Below, in pieces: positions 51,434 to 61,183 of a stretch of 64,000 nt of DNA. The position numbers and the translations under genes are program-made. The notes beneath the pieces are model-generated. The model saw nothing but the letters and a program-made list of their open reading frames with translations, was not told where the DNA came from and did no database searches. Each line of letters starts with the position of its first letter. Positions within the stretch are counted from its first letter, which is position 1. The stretch covers positions 8,122,001 through 8,186,000 of the forward strand of contig NZ_CP042997.1 in NCBI RefSeq assembly GCF_008087625.1, given 5' to 3'. This DNA is from Aquisphaera giovannonii. Its GTDB lineage: Bacteria > Planctomycetota > Planctomycetia > Isosphaerales > Isosphaeraceae.

Positions 51434-51754
51434 GAACCCCTCCTCCACGGCCCGGCAACGAGCCCCACCGTCGTCGACACCCGGAGGCGACGTCCTTCGT
51501 GGACGCCGCCGTCACGCGGATTCCAGAATCGCAAGACGGCTACTATCCTTCGCGGAGCCCATGCGGGGCTCGGCCGTCCCGCCGGCACGCGTGAGAAAGG
51601 CAGTCAGGTTTATCGGTCGCGACGAATAATCGGCTTTGATCAATCTTGCCGATGATGCGGATTGCGCCGGGGATAATGTCCACGAGAGCCGGCATGCGGG
51701 TTTCTTCGTCCCGGGCGTCGAGGGGCCCGTCGCTGCGACCGCCGGGAGGTGAAG

Positions 51755-52336
51755 ATGACGCGCCCCGCCTGGACCCTGCATCGCCTCAGAGAGGTGGAGG
51801 CATCCCACGTGGACGGGCTCGCCGACCTGCTCATCGACTGCGTCGAGGGCGGTGCCTCGGTGAGCTTCATGCAGCCGCTGACTCGGGAACGCGCCGCGGC
51901 GTTCTGGAGACGCGTGGCGACGGCGGTCTCGACGGGCGAGCGGATCCTGCTCGTCGCCGAGGACTCGGCCGGCATTTGCGGGACGGTCCAAGTGATCCTG
52001 GACATGCCGGAGAACCAACCTCATCGCGCCGAGGTCGCCAAGATGCTCGTGCATCGCCGCTCGAGCCGCCAGGGGCTCGGGGCCGTGCTCATGCGCGCGG
52101 CAGAGGAGGAGGCCCGCGAGGCGAACCGCACGCTCCTGGTCCTGGACGCCGTGACCGGCGGCGATGGGGCCCGGCTCTACGAGCGCCTCGGCTGGCTTCT
52201 CGTCGGCGACATCCCCGGGTTCGCCCTCATGCCCGACGGCCGGCCATGCAGCACGACCTACTACTACCGGGACCTGACGAACTCATCCCCGCTTCATGGA
52301 GACGGAGAGGGAGATGGGCGGTCACCGACGACGTGA
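51755..52336 (+). CDS. GNAT-family N-acetyltransferase
   Basis: 193 aa. GNAT core with 'AEVAKMLVHRRSSRQGLGAVLMRAAEEEARE' (motif A, near residues 90-120) and 'GARLYERLGWLLVGDIPGFALMP'. The latter is typical of the subgroup with a C-terminal 'TTYYYRDL'. Substrate unknown. ATG 51755 is preceded by GGGAGG; GTG 51749 is within the SD. Confidence 0.88.
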   Translation: MTRPAWTLHRLREVEASHVDGLADLLIDCVEGGASVSFMQPLTRERAAAFWRRVATAVSTGERILLVAEDSAGICGTVQVILDMPENQPHRAEVAKMLVHRRSSRQGLGAVLMRAAEEEAREANRTLLVLDAVTGGDGARLYERLGWLLVGDIPGFALMPDGRPCSTTYYYRDLTNSSPLHGDGEGDGRSPTT

Positions 52337-52480
52337 GGGCTACCGGCGGCTACCCGTTCAGTATGGTAATCTGCTGGACCACCGGCCGGGGAAACCGTAC
52401 ACTCCCTTACCGCCTGATTGGCCGCATTGGTGGAAGCATAAGGCCCGAGACCTAATCCGGAACATTGGTGCGGGATCGTC

Positions 52481-53062
52481 GTGACCGCGACCTCCGTCAG
52501 CCTGCTGGACCGACTGAAGGATGCCCGGCCGGACGCATCGGACTGGGGCCGGTTGCACGCCATCTACCTGCCGATGATCACGGGGTGGATCCGCCGGGTC
52601 CCTGGGATGGTGGCGGACGCGGAGGACCTGGCCCAGGAGGTGTTCATCGTCGTCGTGAGGGAGCTGCCCGTCTTTCAACGCCGTCGCGAAGGGTCATTCC
52701 GCTGCTGGCTCAGGCAGATCACCGTCAATAAAGTTCGGAGCCATCGGAAGAGGAAATTCCGGTCGCCTCACGCCCTCCCCGATCAGGCCGAAGCCTTCCT
52801 GGACTCGCTCTCCCGGCCCGGCAGCGAGCTCGCCAGGGAGTGGGACCTCGACCACGACAGGCACGTCTTCCAGAAGCTGCTGAGCATCATCGAGTCCGAT
52901 TTCCAGGCCACCACGTGGGAGGCCTTCCGGGGCTTCGCCATCGAGGGCCGGCCGGCCTCCGAAGTGGCCGCCGCGACCGGCCTGAGCGTAAGCTCCGTCT
53001 TGCAAGCCAAGTCACGGATCCTGAAGCGACTGCGGGACGAGGCCGGGGAGCTACTCGCCTGA
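52481..53062 (+). CDS. ECF-type RNA polymerase sigma factor
   Basis: 193 aa. Region 2 ('PGMVADAEDLAQEVFIVVVREL', near residues 41-62) and region 4 ('EGRPASEVAAATGLSVSSVLQAKSRILKRLRDE') are present, as in planctomycete ECF factors with the insertion between them. It recruits RNA polymerase to stress or envelope promoters. Start GTG 52481. No anti-sigma gene is next to it; the next gene is an FHA-domain protein, pointing to a phosphorylation-dependent input. Confidence 0.88.
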   Translation: MTATSVSLLDRLKDARPDASDWGRLHAIYLPMITGWIRRVPGMVADAEDLAQEVFIVVVRELPVFQRRREGSFRCWLRQITVNKVRSHRKRKFRSPHALPDQAEAFLDSLSRPGSELAREWDLDHDRHVFQKLLSIIESDFQATTWEAFRGFAIEGRPASEVAAATGLSVSSVLQAKSRILKRLRDEAGELLA

Positions 53063-53215
53063 CGCCCGCGGGGACGGCCGGCCCCTGGGGCTGTTGAGGC
53101 GATATCGGCGAGGCAATCCCGGTTTTCCTGTCATGTCGGGCCGAGTGGAGGCCTTTTGTCCTCGGATCGCGACCGATCCCTCCCTCTTTCGAGTGTCATG
53201 CAACAGGTGTTCGCC

Positions 53216-54124
53216 ATGGCCAATATCAAGCGGCCCGGTCCGCAAAACATCCCGCCGGAACGGTCGGGGACGCTCATCGAGACCGAGGAGGAGGTGCGCC
53301 AGGCGATCCTCTCCGGGCTGAAGGGGCAGCAGCAGGCCGCCCCCGTGGATCGTCCCGCGCCGGCGTTCGCTCCGGAACGTCCCGCGCCGGTCGCGCCGCC
53401 GCCCGCTCAGCAGCCCGTCAGCCCCTTCCGCCCAACCAGCCGGCCCCCCGTCGCCATCCTGACCGTCTGCGACGACGGCAAGACGGACGGGGAGACGATC
53501 CGAATCCGCGCGCCGAAGTTCGTGATCGGCCGGACCGAGGGGGACCTGCGAATCTCGATCGACAGCCGGATCTCCTCGCGTCACGTGGAGATCACGCTCC
53601 AGTCGATGGGAGGCGTCCATCGCTGGGTCGTCACCGACCTCCAGAGCACGCATGGCCTGTTCGTCCGCGTCAGCCGGACGGTGCTCAACGACCGGTCCGA
53701 GTTCCTCGTCGGCGGCGGCCGGTATCGATTCGAATCGCCACAGCCGGCCGGCGAGGCGACGATGGACGTGGGAGCCGAGCAGGGCCCCGGCGATTTCGGC
53801 CGCACGCGGGGCTGGGCCGACGAGCCCGGCCCGCTCCGGCCCCCGGCGCTCACCGAGCTGATCGGGGGCGACGTCGGCAACCGGACGCTCCTGATCCGGC
53901 CCGAGTACTGGATCGGCACCGACCCCTCCTGTCCGATTTGCCGGCCCGACGACCCCTTCTGCGAGCCTCGCCACGCCCGGCTGTTCCGCACACCGAGCGG
54001 AGGCTGGCACGTCGAACACAACCGGTCCTTCAACGGGCTCTGGCTGAAGATGTCCCAGATCGTGGTCGATTCCACGATCCGCTTCCAGGTCGGAGAGCAG
54101 CGGTTCCAGATCAGGGTCGGCTGA
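53216..54124 (+). CDS. Double-FHA-domain protein
   Basis: 302 aa. N-terminal Pro-rich linker (to about 85), then two FHA domains: the first with 'FVIGRTEGDLRISID', 'SSRHVEI' and 'DLQSTHGLFV' (about 105-185), the second with 'YWIGTDPSCPICRPDDPFCEPRHARLF' and 'RSFNGLW' (about 230-302). FHA domains bind phosphothreonine peptides. No kinase follows intact. ATG 53216 was chosen; ATG 53198 is also possible. The gene lies 153 nt downstream of the sigma factor. Confidence 0.87.
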   Translation: MANIKRPGPQNIPPERSGTLIETEEEVRQAILSGLKGQQQAAPVDRPAPAFAPERPAPVAPPPAQQPVSPFRPTSRPPVAILTVCDDGKTDGETIRIRAPKFVIGRTEGDLRISIDSRISSRHVEITLQSMGGVHRWVVTDLQSTHGLFVRVSRTVLNDRSEFLVGGGRYRFESPQPAGEATMDVGAEQGPGDFGRTRGWADEPGPLRPPALTELIGGDVGNRTLLIRPEYWIGTDPSCPICRPDDPFCEPRHARLFRTPSGGWHVEHNRSFNGLWLKMSQIVVDSTIRFQVGEQRFQIRVG

Positions 54125-54167
54125 GGGCCTTTCTCGCAACCCCATCCCGCGAAAGAGGAACCACCGG

Positions 54168-54545
54168 ATGGCCGCGACTTCCGCCTGGCACCCTTCCGAC
54201 GTTGCGCTCCGCTCCTCCGGCCTGGGCGAGCTCGAGGCCATCCTCGCCGAAGCCGTCGCCGGCCACCTCGAGGCCTGCGACGCCCGCGGCAAGCGCGTCG
54301 CGGAGCTCTCCTGCGATACCTTCCTCGGCCGGCTCCAGGGGCAGGCGAGCCCCACCTCCCCGCCGCCGGCCGCCCCGTCCTTCTCCGGGCTCTCGAAGGA
54401 TGACGCCCGGCGGCACGCCTCCCCCGGACGATCTCCCGTTCGGACTCACCGATTCCGGCAAAAGCTCGGGGCGAGCGCACACTTGCAGGTAGTTTCGGCG
54501 GATTTCGACGGCTTGAGCCGGGACCTGCGCTCGGTTAGACCATGA
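54168..54545 (+). CDS. Short ORF, probably truncated by an ISAs1 insertion
   Basis: 125 aa. 'SSGLGELEAILAEAVAGHLEACDARGKRVAELSCDTFLGRLQGQ' looks like a real N-terminal helical segment, but the last 45 residues ('PVRTHRFRQKLGASAHLQ...') read into non-coding sequence next to the ISAs1 remnant. It follows the FHA gene by 43 nt, so an original partner protein, perhaps a kinase or regulator, may have been cut. No family assigned. Confidence 0.45.
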   Translation: MAATSAWHPSDVALRSSGLGELEAILAEAVAGHLEACDARGKRVAELSCDTFLGRLQGQASPTSPPPAAPSFSGLSKDDARRHASPGRSPVRTHRFRQKLGASAHLQVVSADFDGLSRDLRSVRP

Positions 54546-54583
54546 CTTGTGCGGCTCTCGAGGGCTGAGCATGGGGATGATCG

Positions 54584-55480
54584 ATGGCGGACTCGAGGCG
54601 GCTCGGACTGCACAGGGCCGTGGCGCAATTCCAGGAGTTGGAGGAACCGAGGTCGGAGATGAACCGCAAGCATCCGCTGGCCTCGGTGGTCGTGATCGCG
54701 CCGATCGCGGTGCAGGCCGGCGCGTCGGGCCCGACGGCGATGGCACAGCGGGCGGCCCTCTGAGAGGGACTGCCGGCATCGGTCCTGCCGCCGCCGAAAG
54801 GGGACCCGTTCGAGGAGGATTTCCGTCGCGTCCTGATGGCGCCTCGGCACGAGGCGTTCCGGGCGTGCTTCGCCGCCTGGGGGCGGTCGTTTCGCCACGG
54901 GGTCGCGGCCGAGACCGGTGTGGATCGGCCGACGCTGGCGGTCGACGGCAGGACCTTGCGTCGCAGCCACGACCGCGAGAGCGGCCTGGGGTGCTGCATG
55001 CCGTGACCGCCCGGGCGAGTGAGTACGGCCCGTCGCTGGGCCAGCTCGCCTGCGCCGAGAAGTCCATCGTGATCGCGGCGATGCCCGAGCTGCTGAAGCT
55101 GGTCGACGTCTCCGGCGGGATCGTCACGATCGACGCGATGGCTCGCCGGGGCGGTCGTCGCCGCGGGGGGCGACCGCGTCCTGGCGCCGAAGGACAATCA
55201 GCCGGCCCTGGATCGGGCGGTCGTCGATCCTCTGATGGGCGAATGGGAGGAGGTTTGCGCCGGCGACGAGGTGGGTGGCCGTCAGGCCGAGGAGACGGGC
55301 CGCGGCCGTCGAGAGTCGCCGGCGTACTTCCAGCTCGAGGCGCCCAGGGACCTGCCGAGGCTCGAGGCGTGGCGCGGGCTGAAGTCGGTCGGCGTGGCGA
55401 TCGGCGAGGCCGTCCGAGACGGCGGCGTGGCAGACGAGGTGCGCTACGACATCAACGGCCTGCCGGTGGAGCCGGACGCC
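54584..55480 (+). pseudogene. Degenerate ISAs1-family transposase
   Basis: Fragments of an ISAs1 transposase: 'LEEPRSEMNRKHPLASVVVIA' from ATG 54584, an in-frame TGA at 54761-54763, then 'FRRVLMAPRHEAFRACFAAW' and 'VDRPTLAVDGRTLRRSHDR' in the same frame, then a shift at about 54985 to 'LHAVTARASEYGPSLGQ' and 'LLKLVDVSGGIVTIDAM', and another at about 55140 to 'LAPKDNQPALDRAVVD' and 'LEAWRGLKSVGVAI'. The C-terminal part with the last catalytic acid is missing. No terminal repeats were found. It is a dead remnant. Confidence 0.85.
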
Positions 55481-55737
55481 GTGTCGTTCGTAGTGATGAG
55501 CGAGATCCGTTGCGTCAATCTGCCCGATACGCGGACGAACGTTCCGACGGCCTTCGCCTCCGATATGCATCGAAGGAACGCATCGACCTTGTCATTGGCC
55601 GCGAAAATGTCCGCGACACCGCCCCGAGTGCCATCGAGGTGGAAGGCGGCCGCGGACGCATCGACTGCTTCGTTCCGATCCGGCACCGGCCGCGATCGGG
55701 TGGCGATCTCGACGTCTCGACAACCCGAGGTAGTGCC

Positions 55738-56724
55738 ATGAGCTACCGAATCCCGCTGACGCTCGCCCTCCTCGCAATCCAGGCCAGCGTCTACGGCCAG
55801 CCTTATGTATTCATCGGCCCCGGCTCGACGGCCCAGGGGGATTACCTCAGGGGGCTCGGCGTCGCCGCTTACGGGGTCGGCCAGGGCGACGTCTTCGAGG
55901 CGCAGGCCGAGGGCATCCGACTGGACAACGCGATCCGATTCAACGAGTACGTCGCGTCCGTGCTCAAGAACGAGAATTCCGAGAACGCTCGGCACCGCGC
56001 GGAGATGCTGAGGAAGGCGAAGGAGAATTACGACACCCGCCTCAAACAGCTGCTGGAGAGCCCGGACGCGAGGGACGTGGCCCGCGGGAACGCCCTCAAT
56101 GTCCTGCTCGAGGAGCTCAATTCCCCCGCGATCCATCCGTCGACGCATCGGTACGTCGAGGTCCCCCTCTCGATCGACGAGGTCCGCCGCATCCCCTTCA
56201 GCCTGCCCCGGAAGGGGGTCAAGGGCTTCTCCATGCAGCGGCTCACGGTCAAGAAACGCATCAATTGGCCGCTCGCCTTCCAGGACAACCAGTTCGAGCG
56301 CGATCGCAAGCGATATCACGACGCGCTCGACCACCTGCTGGAGCTGCACGTCCAGGGCGCCGCCCAGATGGAGGCCCTCGATCGGCTCAAGTCGGCCGTC
56401 GCGGCGCTGTCCGATCATCTCGATGCGGCCTTCGCCGGGCGTGAGACCGACAGGCAGTTCATCGAGGGGCGGGCGAAGATTCGCGACTTGAACGACATCA
56501 TCGAGATGATGAAGGCCCACAAGATCCAGCTCGCCCTCGTCGACCTCGATCACTATGACGGCAGGACGGTCAACGACCTTCGCGAATTCATGCGAAGGCA
56601 CAACCTCCAGTTCGCGGTCCCGGAGACCCCGGAGGAGAAGCAGCTCTTCCCCGACCTTTATGCCCGCCTGAAGATCCACCTCGAGAAGGCGAAGGGCGGC
56701 GCGGACGGACCGATCAGGGACTGA
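55738..56724 (+). CDS. Exported protein of unknown function
   Basis: 328 aa. Signal peptide (1-20, 'RIPLTLALLAIQASVYGQ'), then 'GSTAQGDYLRGLGVAAYGVGQ' and long amphipathic helices (about 55-100, 190-260) rich in charged residues. I do not recognise the family. ATG 55738 is preceded by GAGGTAG. The M48 peptidase gene follows 28 nt later, so the two are probably co-transcribed. Confidence 0.7.
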   Translation: MSYRIPLTLALLAIQASVYGQPYVFIGPGSTAQGDYLRGLGVAAYGVGQGDVFEAQAEGIRLDNAIRFNEYVASVLKNENSENARHRAEMLRKAKENYDTRLKQLLESPDARDVARGNALNVLLEELNSPAIHPSTHRYVEVPLSIDEVRRIPFSLPRKGVKGFSMQRLTVKKRINWPLAFQDNQFERDRKRYHDALDHLLELHVQGAAQMEALDRLKSAVAALSDHLDAAFAGRETDRQFIEGRAKIRDLNDIIEMMKAHKIQLALVDLDHYDGRTVNDLREFMRRHNLQFAVPETPEEKQLFPDLYARLKIHLEKAKGGADGPIRD

Positions 56725-56752
56725 AAACGACTCGATCCTCGCGAACCGGACC

Positions 56753-57898
56753 ATGATGAAATACCTCCCACCCGCGATCGTCGCGTGCCTCTATCTCCTG
56801 GGCTCATGCTGGCTCGTCGGGAGCATGGGCCGTGCCCATCGGGAGTCACTCCGGCCGAGCCTCGACGCCCCGAGGCCCACACCGACGCCGCGAGGCGAGG
56901 GCACGGCCGAGGCCGCCTCCCCGGGTGGGGCGATCGCGGAGCGTGTAGACGTTCCGCCGATGCCGGATCCGCCGGTTGCGACGGCGAACAGGCCGCCGGA
57001 GCCGCCGCATCCCTCGGCAACCACTCCGCCGACGGTGCCGGCCGCGGAGGTGGCCGCCGCGAGACCGGCCCCGCCTCCCGCTCCCGCCACGGCCGATCCG
57101 ACGCCGGCGGCCGCTCCTGCCGCGGTCAAATCGGCCGCCCGCGGCCCGGTCACGCAGCAGGACCTCGTCGTCGTCAACGCCTGGTTCGGCAGGCCGATGG
57201 CGGCTCGGAAATGGGACCTCAGCCGCGTCACGGCCGAGCAGGAGGCGGAGCTGGGTCGCGAGCTCCACGACCTGGTGCTCGCCTTCTACAAGCCCGTCGC
57301 GGACGGCTCGCTCAAGCGCCGGGTGCTCGAGGCGGCCGATCCGATCTGGGAGGCCCGGTCGCGGAAGGATCTCGGGGAGCCGAATATCACCATCCTGGAC
57401 TCCGATGCGGTCGTCGCCTTCTCGCACCCCGGCGGCTACATCTACCTTACGCGCGGGCTGCTCGACTGGATCGGCGAGGAGGACGACGAGGTCCTCCAGT
57501 TCGCCCTGGCCCACGAGGTCCATCACATCGACGGCAACGACGCCCTGCGTTGCCTGTCGGACCCCAAGGTCCAGGCCCTGCCCTTCGGCACGGCGACCCT
57601 TTTCTACCTGCTCATCTTCCCGAGGGCCTACACCGACAAGATGGAGTACGACGCCGACGCCTGGGCTTACCTCCAGATGCGACGCCTCCGGTACAGCGAT
57701 CGCATGAGCCTCATGTTCCTCGAGAAGCTCAATCATTCCGCCGACAGGGACGCGGACCTCCTGGAGGGTCGGGCGTTGCCCGGCGCCAAGGGCCTCGCGT
57801 CGCTCTTCGAAAACCACTACCGCGCCCACCCCTCGATCCGGACCCGGCTCAAGAAAATCCGCGAGTTGTCGTCGGCCGGGACCTCGAAGAAGAACTGA
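56753..57898 (+). CDS. M48-family zinc metallopeptidase, exported
   Basis: 381 aa. N-terminal hydrophobic anchor or signal (5-24), a Pro/Ala-rich linker (40-130), then the M48 catalytic domain with H254-E-V-H-H258 ('ALAHEVHHIDGNDAL') and Glu299 in 'EYDADAWAY'. M48 enzymes (HtpX, BepA/LoiP type) degrade misfolded envelope proteins; this one lacks the extra membrane helices of HtpX and is likely periplasmic. The start is a double ATG (56753). It ends 15 nt from the convergent FHA gene. Confidence 0.88.
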   Translation: MMKYLPPAIVACLYLLGSCWLVGSMGRAHRESLRPSLDAPRPTPTPRGEGTAEAASPGGAIAERVDVPPMPDPPVATANRPPEPPHPSATTPPTVPAAEVAAARPAPPPAPATADPTPAAAPAAVKSAARGPVTQQDLVVVNAWFGRPMAARKWDLSRVTAEQEAELGRELHDLVLAFYKPVADGSLKRRVLEAADPIWEARSRKDLGEPNITILDSDAVVAFSHPGGYIYLTRGLLDWIGEEDDEVLQFALAHEVHHIDGNDALRCLSDPKVQALPFGTATLFYLLIFPRAYTDKMEYDADAWAYLQMRRLRYSDRMSLMFLEKLNHSADRDADLLEGRALPGAKGLASLFENHYRAHPSIRTRLKKIRELSSAGTSKKN

Positions 57899-57913
57899 GG
57901 GGGAGCGTGGCCG

Positions 57914-59314
57914 CTACGCATGCTCCGGCGCCGGCACGGAGGTGTCGCCGGTCGCGTGCCGGTCCATGGCCAGGAACCCGGCGAGGCCGGCCGATCCGCC
58001 GAGCAGGAGCACGAGCGCCAGCACGTCCGCCGCCAGCCCCATGCGATGCGAGGCGGCCGGGAAATAGGTCTCCATCGCGTCGGAGTGGGACGCCACCCGG
58101 TCGGCCGCCCCCGGGTCGGGGGCCTGCTCACCGCATTCCAGGATGAGCAGCCCCTCGAAGGCCCAACGCGCCGGCGACAGGCCGGAGGCGCGGGCCGCAA
58201 GTCCCGGCATGGAGGGCAGCGCCGGCACGAAGCCGCCCAGCATGACGCCGAGCAGCGTCGCGGCGCCGGCGACCGCCCAGGCCTTCGACGGGCGCCTTAC
58301 GAGCGCCAGGATCGCGAGCGACGACGCCATCCCGGCGAGTGACGTCAGGATCAGGAGGACCGAGGCCGTCATCGACGGGGCGGTGAGACCGGCCGCCCTC
58401 GCGATCACCATCCACACCACGATACTCAGGGCCGCGCAGATCGAGGCCAGGACGCCGACCGTCCCGGCCGACAACTCCGCCGAACAGGTGCCTCGTCGGG
58501 GGACGATCGTCGCCGCGTCGCGCGGCAAGAGCCCGAGCGCAAGGCCCGCCGCCATCGCCAGCACCGCGGTCGAGGACAGGGTCGCCGGCACACTCTTTCC
58601 GGGCGTCCAGGCGACGGCGCCCGCGACCAGGCAAGTCGCCGCGACCACGGCGAGGAGACGCCACGGGCGGACGCGTCGGACGGGAGCCGGACCAACGTCG
58701 ACCGCCGCCGATGCCGCCGGCGGCGTTGACTCAGCGGGATCGTCCGTCTCGAGGGCGGGCCTCGCGTCCGGCCCTTCCCTAGCGATCGGGGCCTCCTCGA
58801 CGGCTCGATCCAGCCTCGCCACCGCGTCGGGGATGTCCAGGAGCCAGGAGCCCAGGCTCACCGCATCGCTGAACGCGATCTCGACCGGCCCCCGAATGCG
58901 TTGGCCATTCACGAATGTGCCGTTCGCCGATCCCAGATCCTCGAGGTGGAGCAGGCCGTCTCTCCGGAAGAGCCGCGCATGCCTGGTCGAGACCATGGGC
59001 TGGTCGATCACGAGCCCGCACGCCAGGCCCCGGCCGATGATGACCTCCACCGCGGGTCGGTCGAGGTGCGCCAGGGCCTCTTCGCAGAGTAGGGGACAGC
59101 TCCCGAGGTAGAGCGTGTCGCCCGGGGTCGGGTCGATGCGACGAGGGCCCGTGATGCGCTCGCCGCGGAAGAACGTCCCGTTGGTCGATCCCAAATCCTC
59201 GAGGAGAAGCCCCTCCGGGTCGCGCGTGAGGCGGCAATGCCGGCCCGAGACCGACGCGCGATTGAGGACGAGGTCGCAATCCGACCTCGATCCGATCGTC
59301 AGCGGATTGGGCAT
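57914..59314 (-). CDS. Double-FHA membrane protein
   Basis: 466 aa. Two FHA domains at the N-terminus, without a preceding leader: 'LTIGSRSDCDLVLNRASVSGRHC' / 'DLGSTNGTFF' (1-60) and 'IIGRGLACGLVIDQPMVSTRHARLF' / 'DLGSANGTFVNG' (90-150). From residue 215 there are about seven hydrophobic helices ('LLAVVAATCLVAGAVAW' to 'LALVLLLGGSAGLAGFLA'). It would be a membrane receptor or scaffold reading phosphothreonine in the cytoplasm. It is read divergently from the ECF-DUF1559 fusion gene. Confidence 0.87.
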   Translation of the reverse strand: MPNPLTIGSRSDCDLVLNRASVSGRHCRLTRDPEGLLLEDLGSTNGTFFRGERITGPRRIDPTPGDTLYLGSCPLLCEEALAHLDRPAVEVIIGRGLACGLVIDQPMVSTRHARLFRRDGLLHLEDLGSANGTFVNGQRIRGPVEIAFSDAVSLGSWLLDIPDAVARLDRAVEEAPIAREGPDARPALETDDPAESTPPAASAAVDVGPAPVRRVRPWRLLAVVAATCLVAGAVAWTPGKSVPATLSSTAVLAMAAGLALGLLPRDAATIVPRRGTCSAELSAGTVGVLASICAALSIVVWMVIARAAGLTAPSMTASVLLILTSLAGMASSLAILALVRRPSKAWAVAGAATLLGVMLGGFVPALPSMPGLAARASGLSPARWAFEGLLILECGEQAPDPGAADRVASHSDAMETYFPAASHRMGLAADVLALVLLLGGSAGLAGFLAMDRHATGDTSVPAPEHA

Positions 59315-59540
59315 CGGAGATGGCTCCTACATCGATCGGGGATCGCGACATCATCCCATGAGAGCCGAGGGCCTTCCAGCGGTCTTTCCATTCCAGCGCC
59401 CACGAGTCAGGCTATCCTACGACGGCCCCGGCGCGGGGGGCACCAGCGGTCGTTCCAGGAATGATGCAAGACGACCGGGATGCCGCGGGAGTAAGGGGGA
59501 GGAGCGATTCGCGGACCGGGGGCGCGGAGGTGGAAGCGAC

Positions 59541-61124
59541 ATGAGCACCGGGATGGCGGGCGGCCTGGAGGCGATCTTCGCCGCGGGGACGCTGGCGGGA
59601 GCGACCGATCGGGAGCTGCTGGAACGGTTCGCCGGCAAGCGGGACGGGGAGGCGGAGCGGGCATTCGCCGCGCTCGTGGCCAGGCACGGGCCGATGGTCC
59701 ATTCGGTCTGTCGGGCGTTGCTCCGCAACGGCCACGACGCGGAGGAGGCCTTCCAGGCCACGTTCCTGGTGCTGGCGACCAAGGCGGGGTCGCTCCGCAC
59801 TCCCGACCTGCTCGGCCCGTGGCTCCACGGCGTCGCCCATCGCACGGCGAGGAGGCTGAGGGAGAAGGATTCGCGGAGGAGGCGGCACGAGGCGGAGGCG
59901 AGCATGTCCGCGATCCAGGAGGACCGGAGCGATCGCCCGGCGATGGGCCGCGACGAGATCGAGGCGCTCCACGAGGAGCTCGACAGGCTCCCCGAACCGT
60001 ACCGGGTCGCGCTGATCCTCTGCGACCTCCAGGGCCTCACGCACGAGGAGGCCGGTCGGCGGCTGAACCGCGCGACGGGCACGATCAGCGCCCGCGTTTC
60101 GAGGGCCAGGGAGAAGCTCCGGGGCCGTCTAGCCCGCAGGGGCCTGGCGCTCTCGGCCGGGGCCATCGCCTCGGCGACGAGCATGAGCAACGCCTCGGCC
60201 ATGCCGCCGGCGCTCGCCCTGTCCACGATCGATCTCGCGATGCACGTCACCTGCGACCTGGCGGCCGGGACAGTCTCGGAGTCGGTGCTCGCCCTATCCC
60301 GAGAGATCTCCAGGAGGATGCTCATGACGAAGATGACCCTCGCGTCGGCCGCGATCCTGGCCCTCGGGGCCTCGGCCGCGGGAGTCTCCGCGCTGGCGAG
60401 GCCTACCCCACCGCCGACTGCCGCGCCGAAGGCGGAGGCCCCAACGCCGGCCCAGCCGAAGGGGACCCCGGGCGATGAGCCTCCCTCGGAGGCCGACCTG
60501 ATCGTCCGCGGCGGTGCCGCCCTGAAGCGCATCGCCTCCGCGATCCACGCGTATGCCGAGGCCCACGACATGGCGTTCCCCCCCCAGGCCATCGACGGGG
60601 CGGACGGCAAGCCGCTGCTGAGCTGGCGCGTGGCCATCCTTCCTTACCTCGGCGCCGAAGGGAAGGCCCTGCACGCGCAATTCAAGCTGGACGAGCCCTG
60701 GGACGGCCCCCACAACAAGCCCCTACTGGAGATGATGCCCGCCATATTCGCGCCGCCGGGAGCCGGGCCGTCGGAGAAAGGGCTGACATGTTACCAGGTC
60801 TTGATCGGCGAAGAGGCACTCTTCACTCGCGGGAAGGCGGTGAGGTTTTCCGACGTCTATGACGGGACGGTGAATACGTTCATGGTCGTCGAGGCAAAGT
60901 CGCTGGTGCCCTGGACGAAGCCCGAGGACCTGCCCTACACCCGGGGCAAGACCCCCGGCCTGGGCGGACGGTTCAAGGCGGGCTTCCTCGCCGTGACCGC
61001 GGACGGTGCCATCCACCTCATCAGGGGAACGATTCCCCAGCAGATGATGGACGCGCTCATCACCAGGAGCAGCGGAGAGGTCGTCGACATCACGAAGGCG
61101 GGCGAGGGCGTCCAGATCCCCTGA
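59541..61124 (+). CDS. ECF sigma factor fused to a transmembrane helix and DUF1559-like domain
   Basis: 527 aa. Residues 1-200 are an ECF sigma factor (region 2 'NGHDAEEAFQATFLVLA' at 63-79; region 4 'LQGLTHEEAGRRLNRATGTISARVSRAREKL' at 163-193). A linker leads to one transmembrane helix (267-286, 'TLASAAILALGASAAGVSAL'), a Pro-rich stretch, and a DUF1559-type C-terminal domain ('ALKRIASAIHAYAEAHDMAFPPQAI', 'AVTADGAIHLIRGTIP'). The extracytoplasmic domain could control the sigma factor. ATG 59541 is well supported by GGAGG upstream. Confidence 0.88.
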   Translation: MSTGMAGGLEAIFAAGTLAGATDRELLERFAGKRDGEAERAFAALVARHGPMVHSVCRALLRNGHDAEEAFQATFLVLATKAGSLRTPDLLGPWLHGVAHRTARRLREKDSRRRRHEAEASMSAIQEDRSDRPAMGRDEIEALHEELDRLPEPYRVALILCDLQGLTHEEAGRRLNRATGTISARVSRAREKLRGRLARRGLALSAGAIASATSMSNASAMPPALALSTIDLAMHVTCDLAAGTVSESVLALSREISRRMLMTKMTLASAAILALGASAAGVSALARPTPPPTAAPKAEAPTPAQPKGTPGDEPPSEADLIVRGGAALKRIASAIHAYAEAHDMAFPPQAIDGADGKPLLSWRVAILPYLGAEGKALHAQFKLDEPWDGPHNKPLLEMMPAIFAPPGAGPSEKGLTCYQVLIGEEALFTRGKAVRFSDVYDGTVNTFMVVEAKSLVPWTKPEDLPYTRGKTPGLGGRFKAGFLAVTADGAIHLIRGTIPQQMMDALITRSSGEVVDITKAGEGVQIP

Positions 61125-61183
61125 CGGGGCGAACTGCGATCCGGGTCGATGGCCCCAGCCCTACGACTCTTGGGAGTGAGGAC

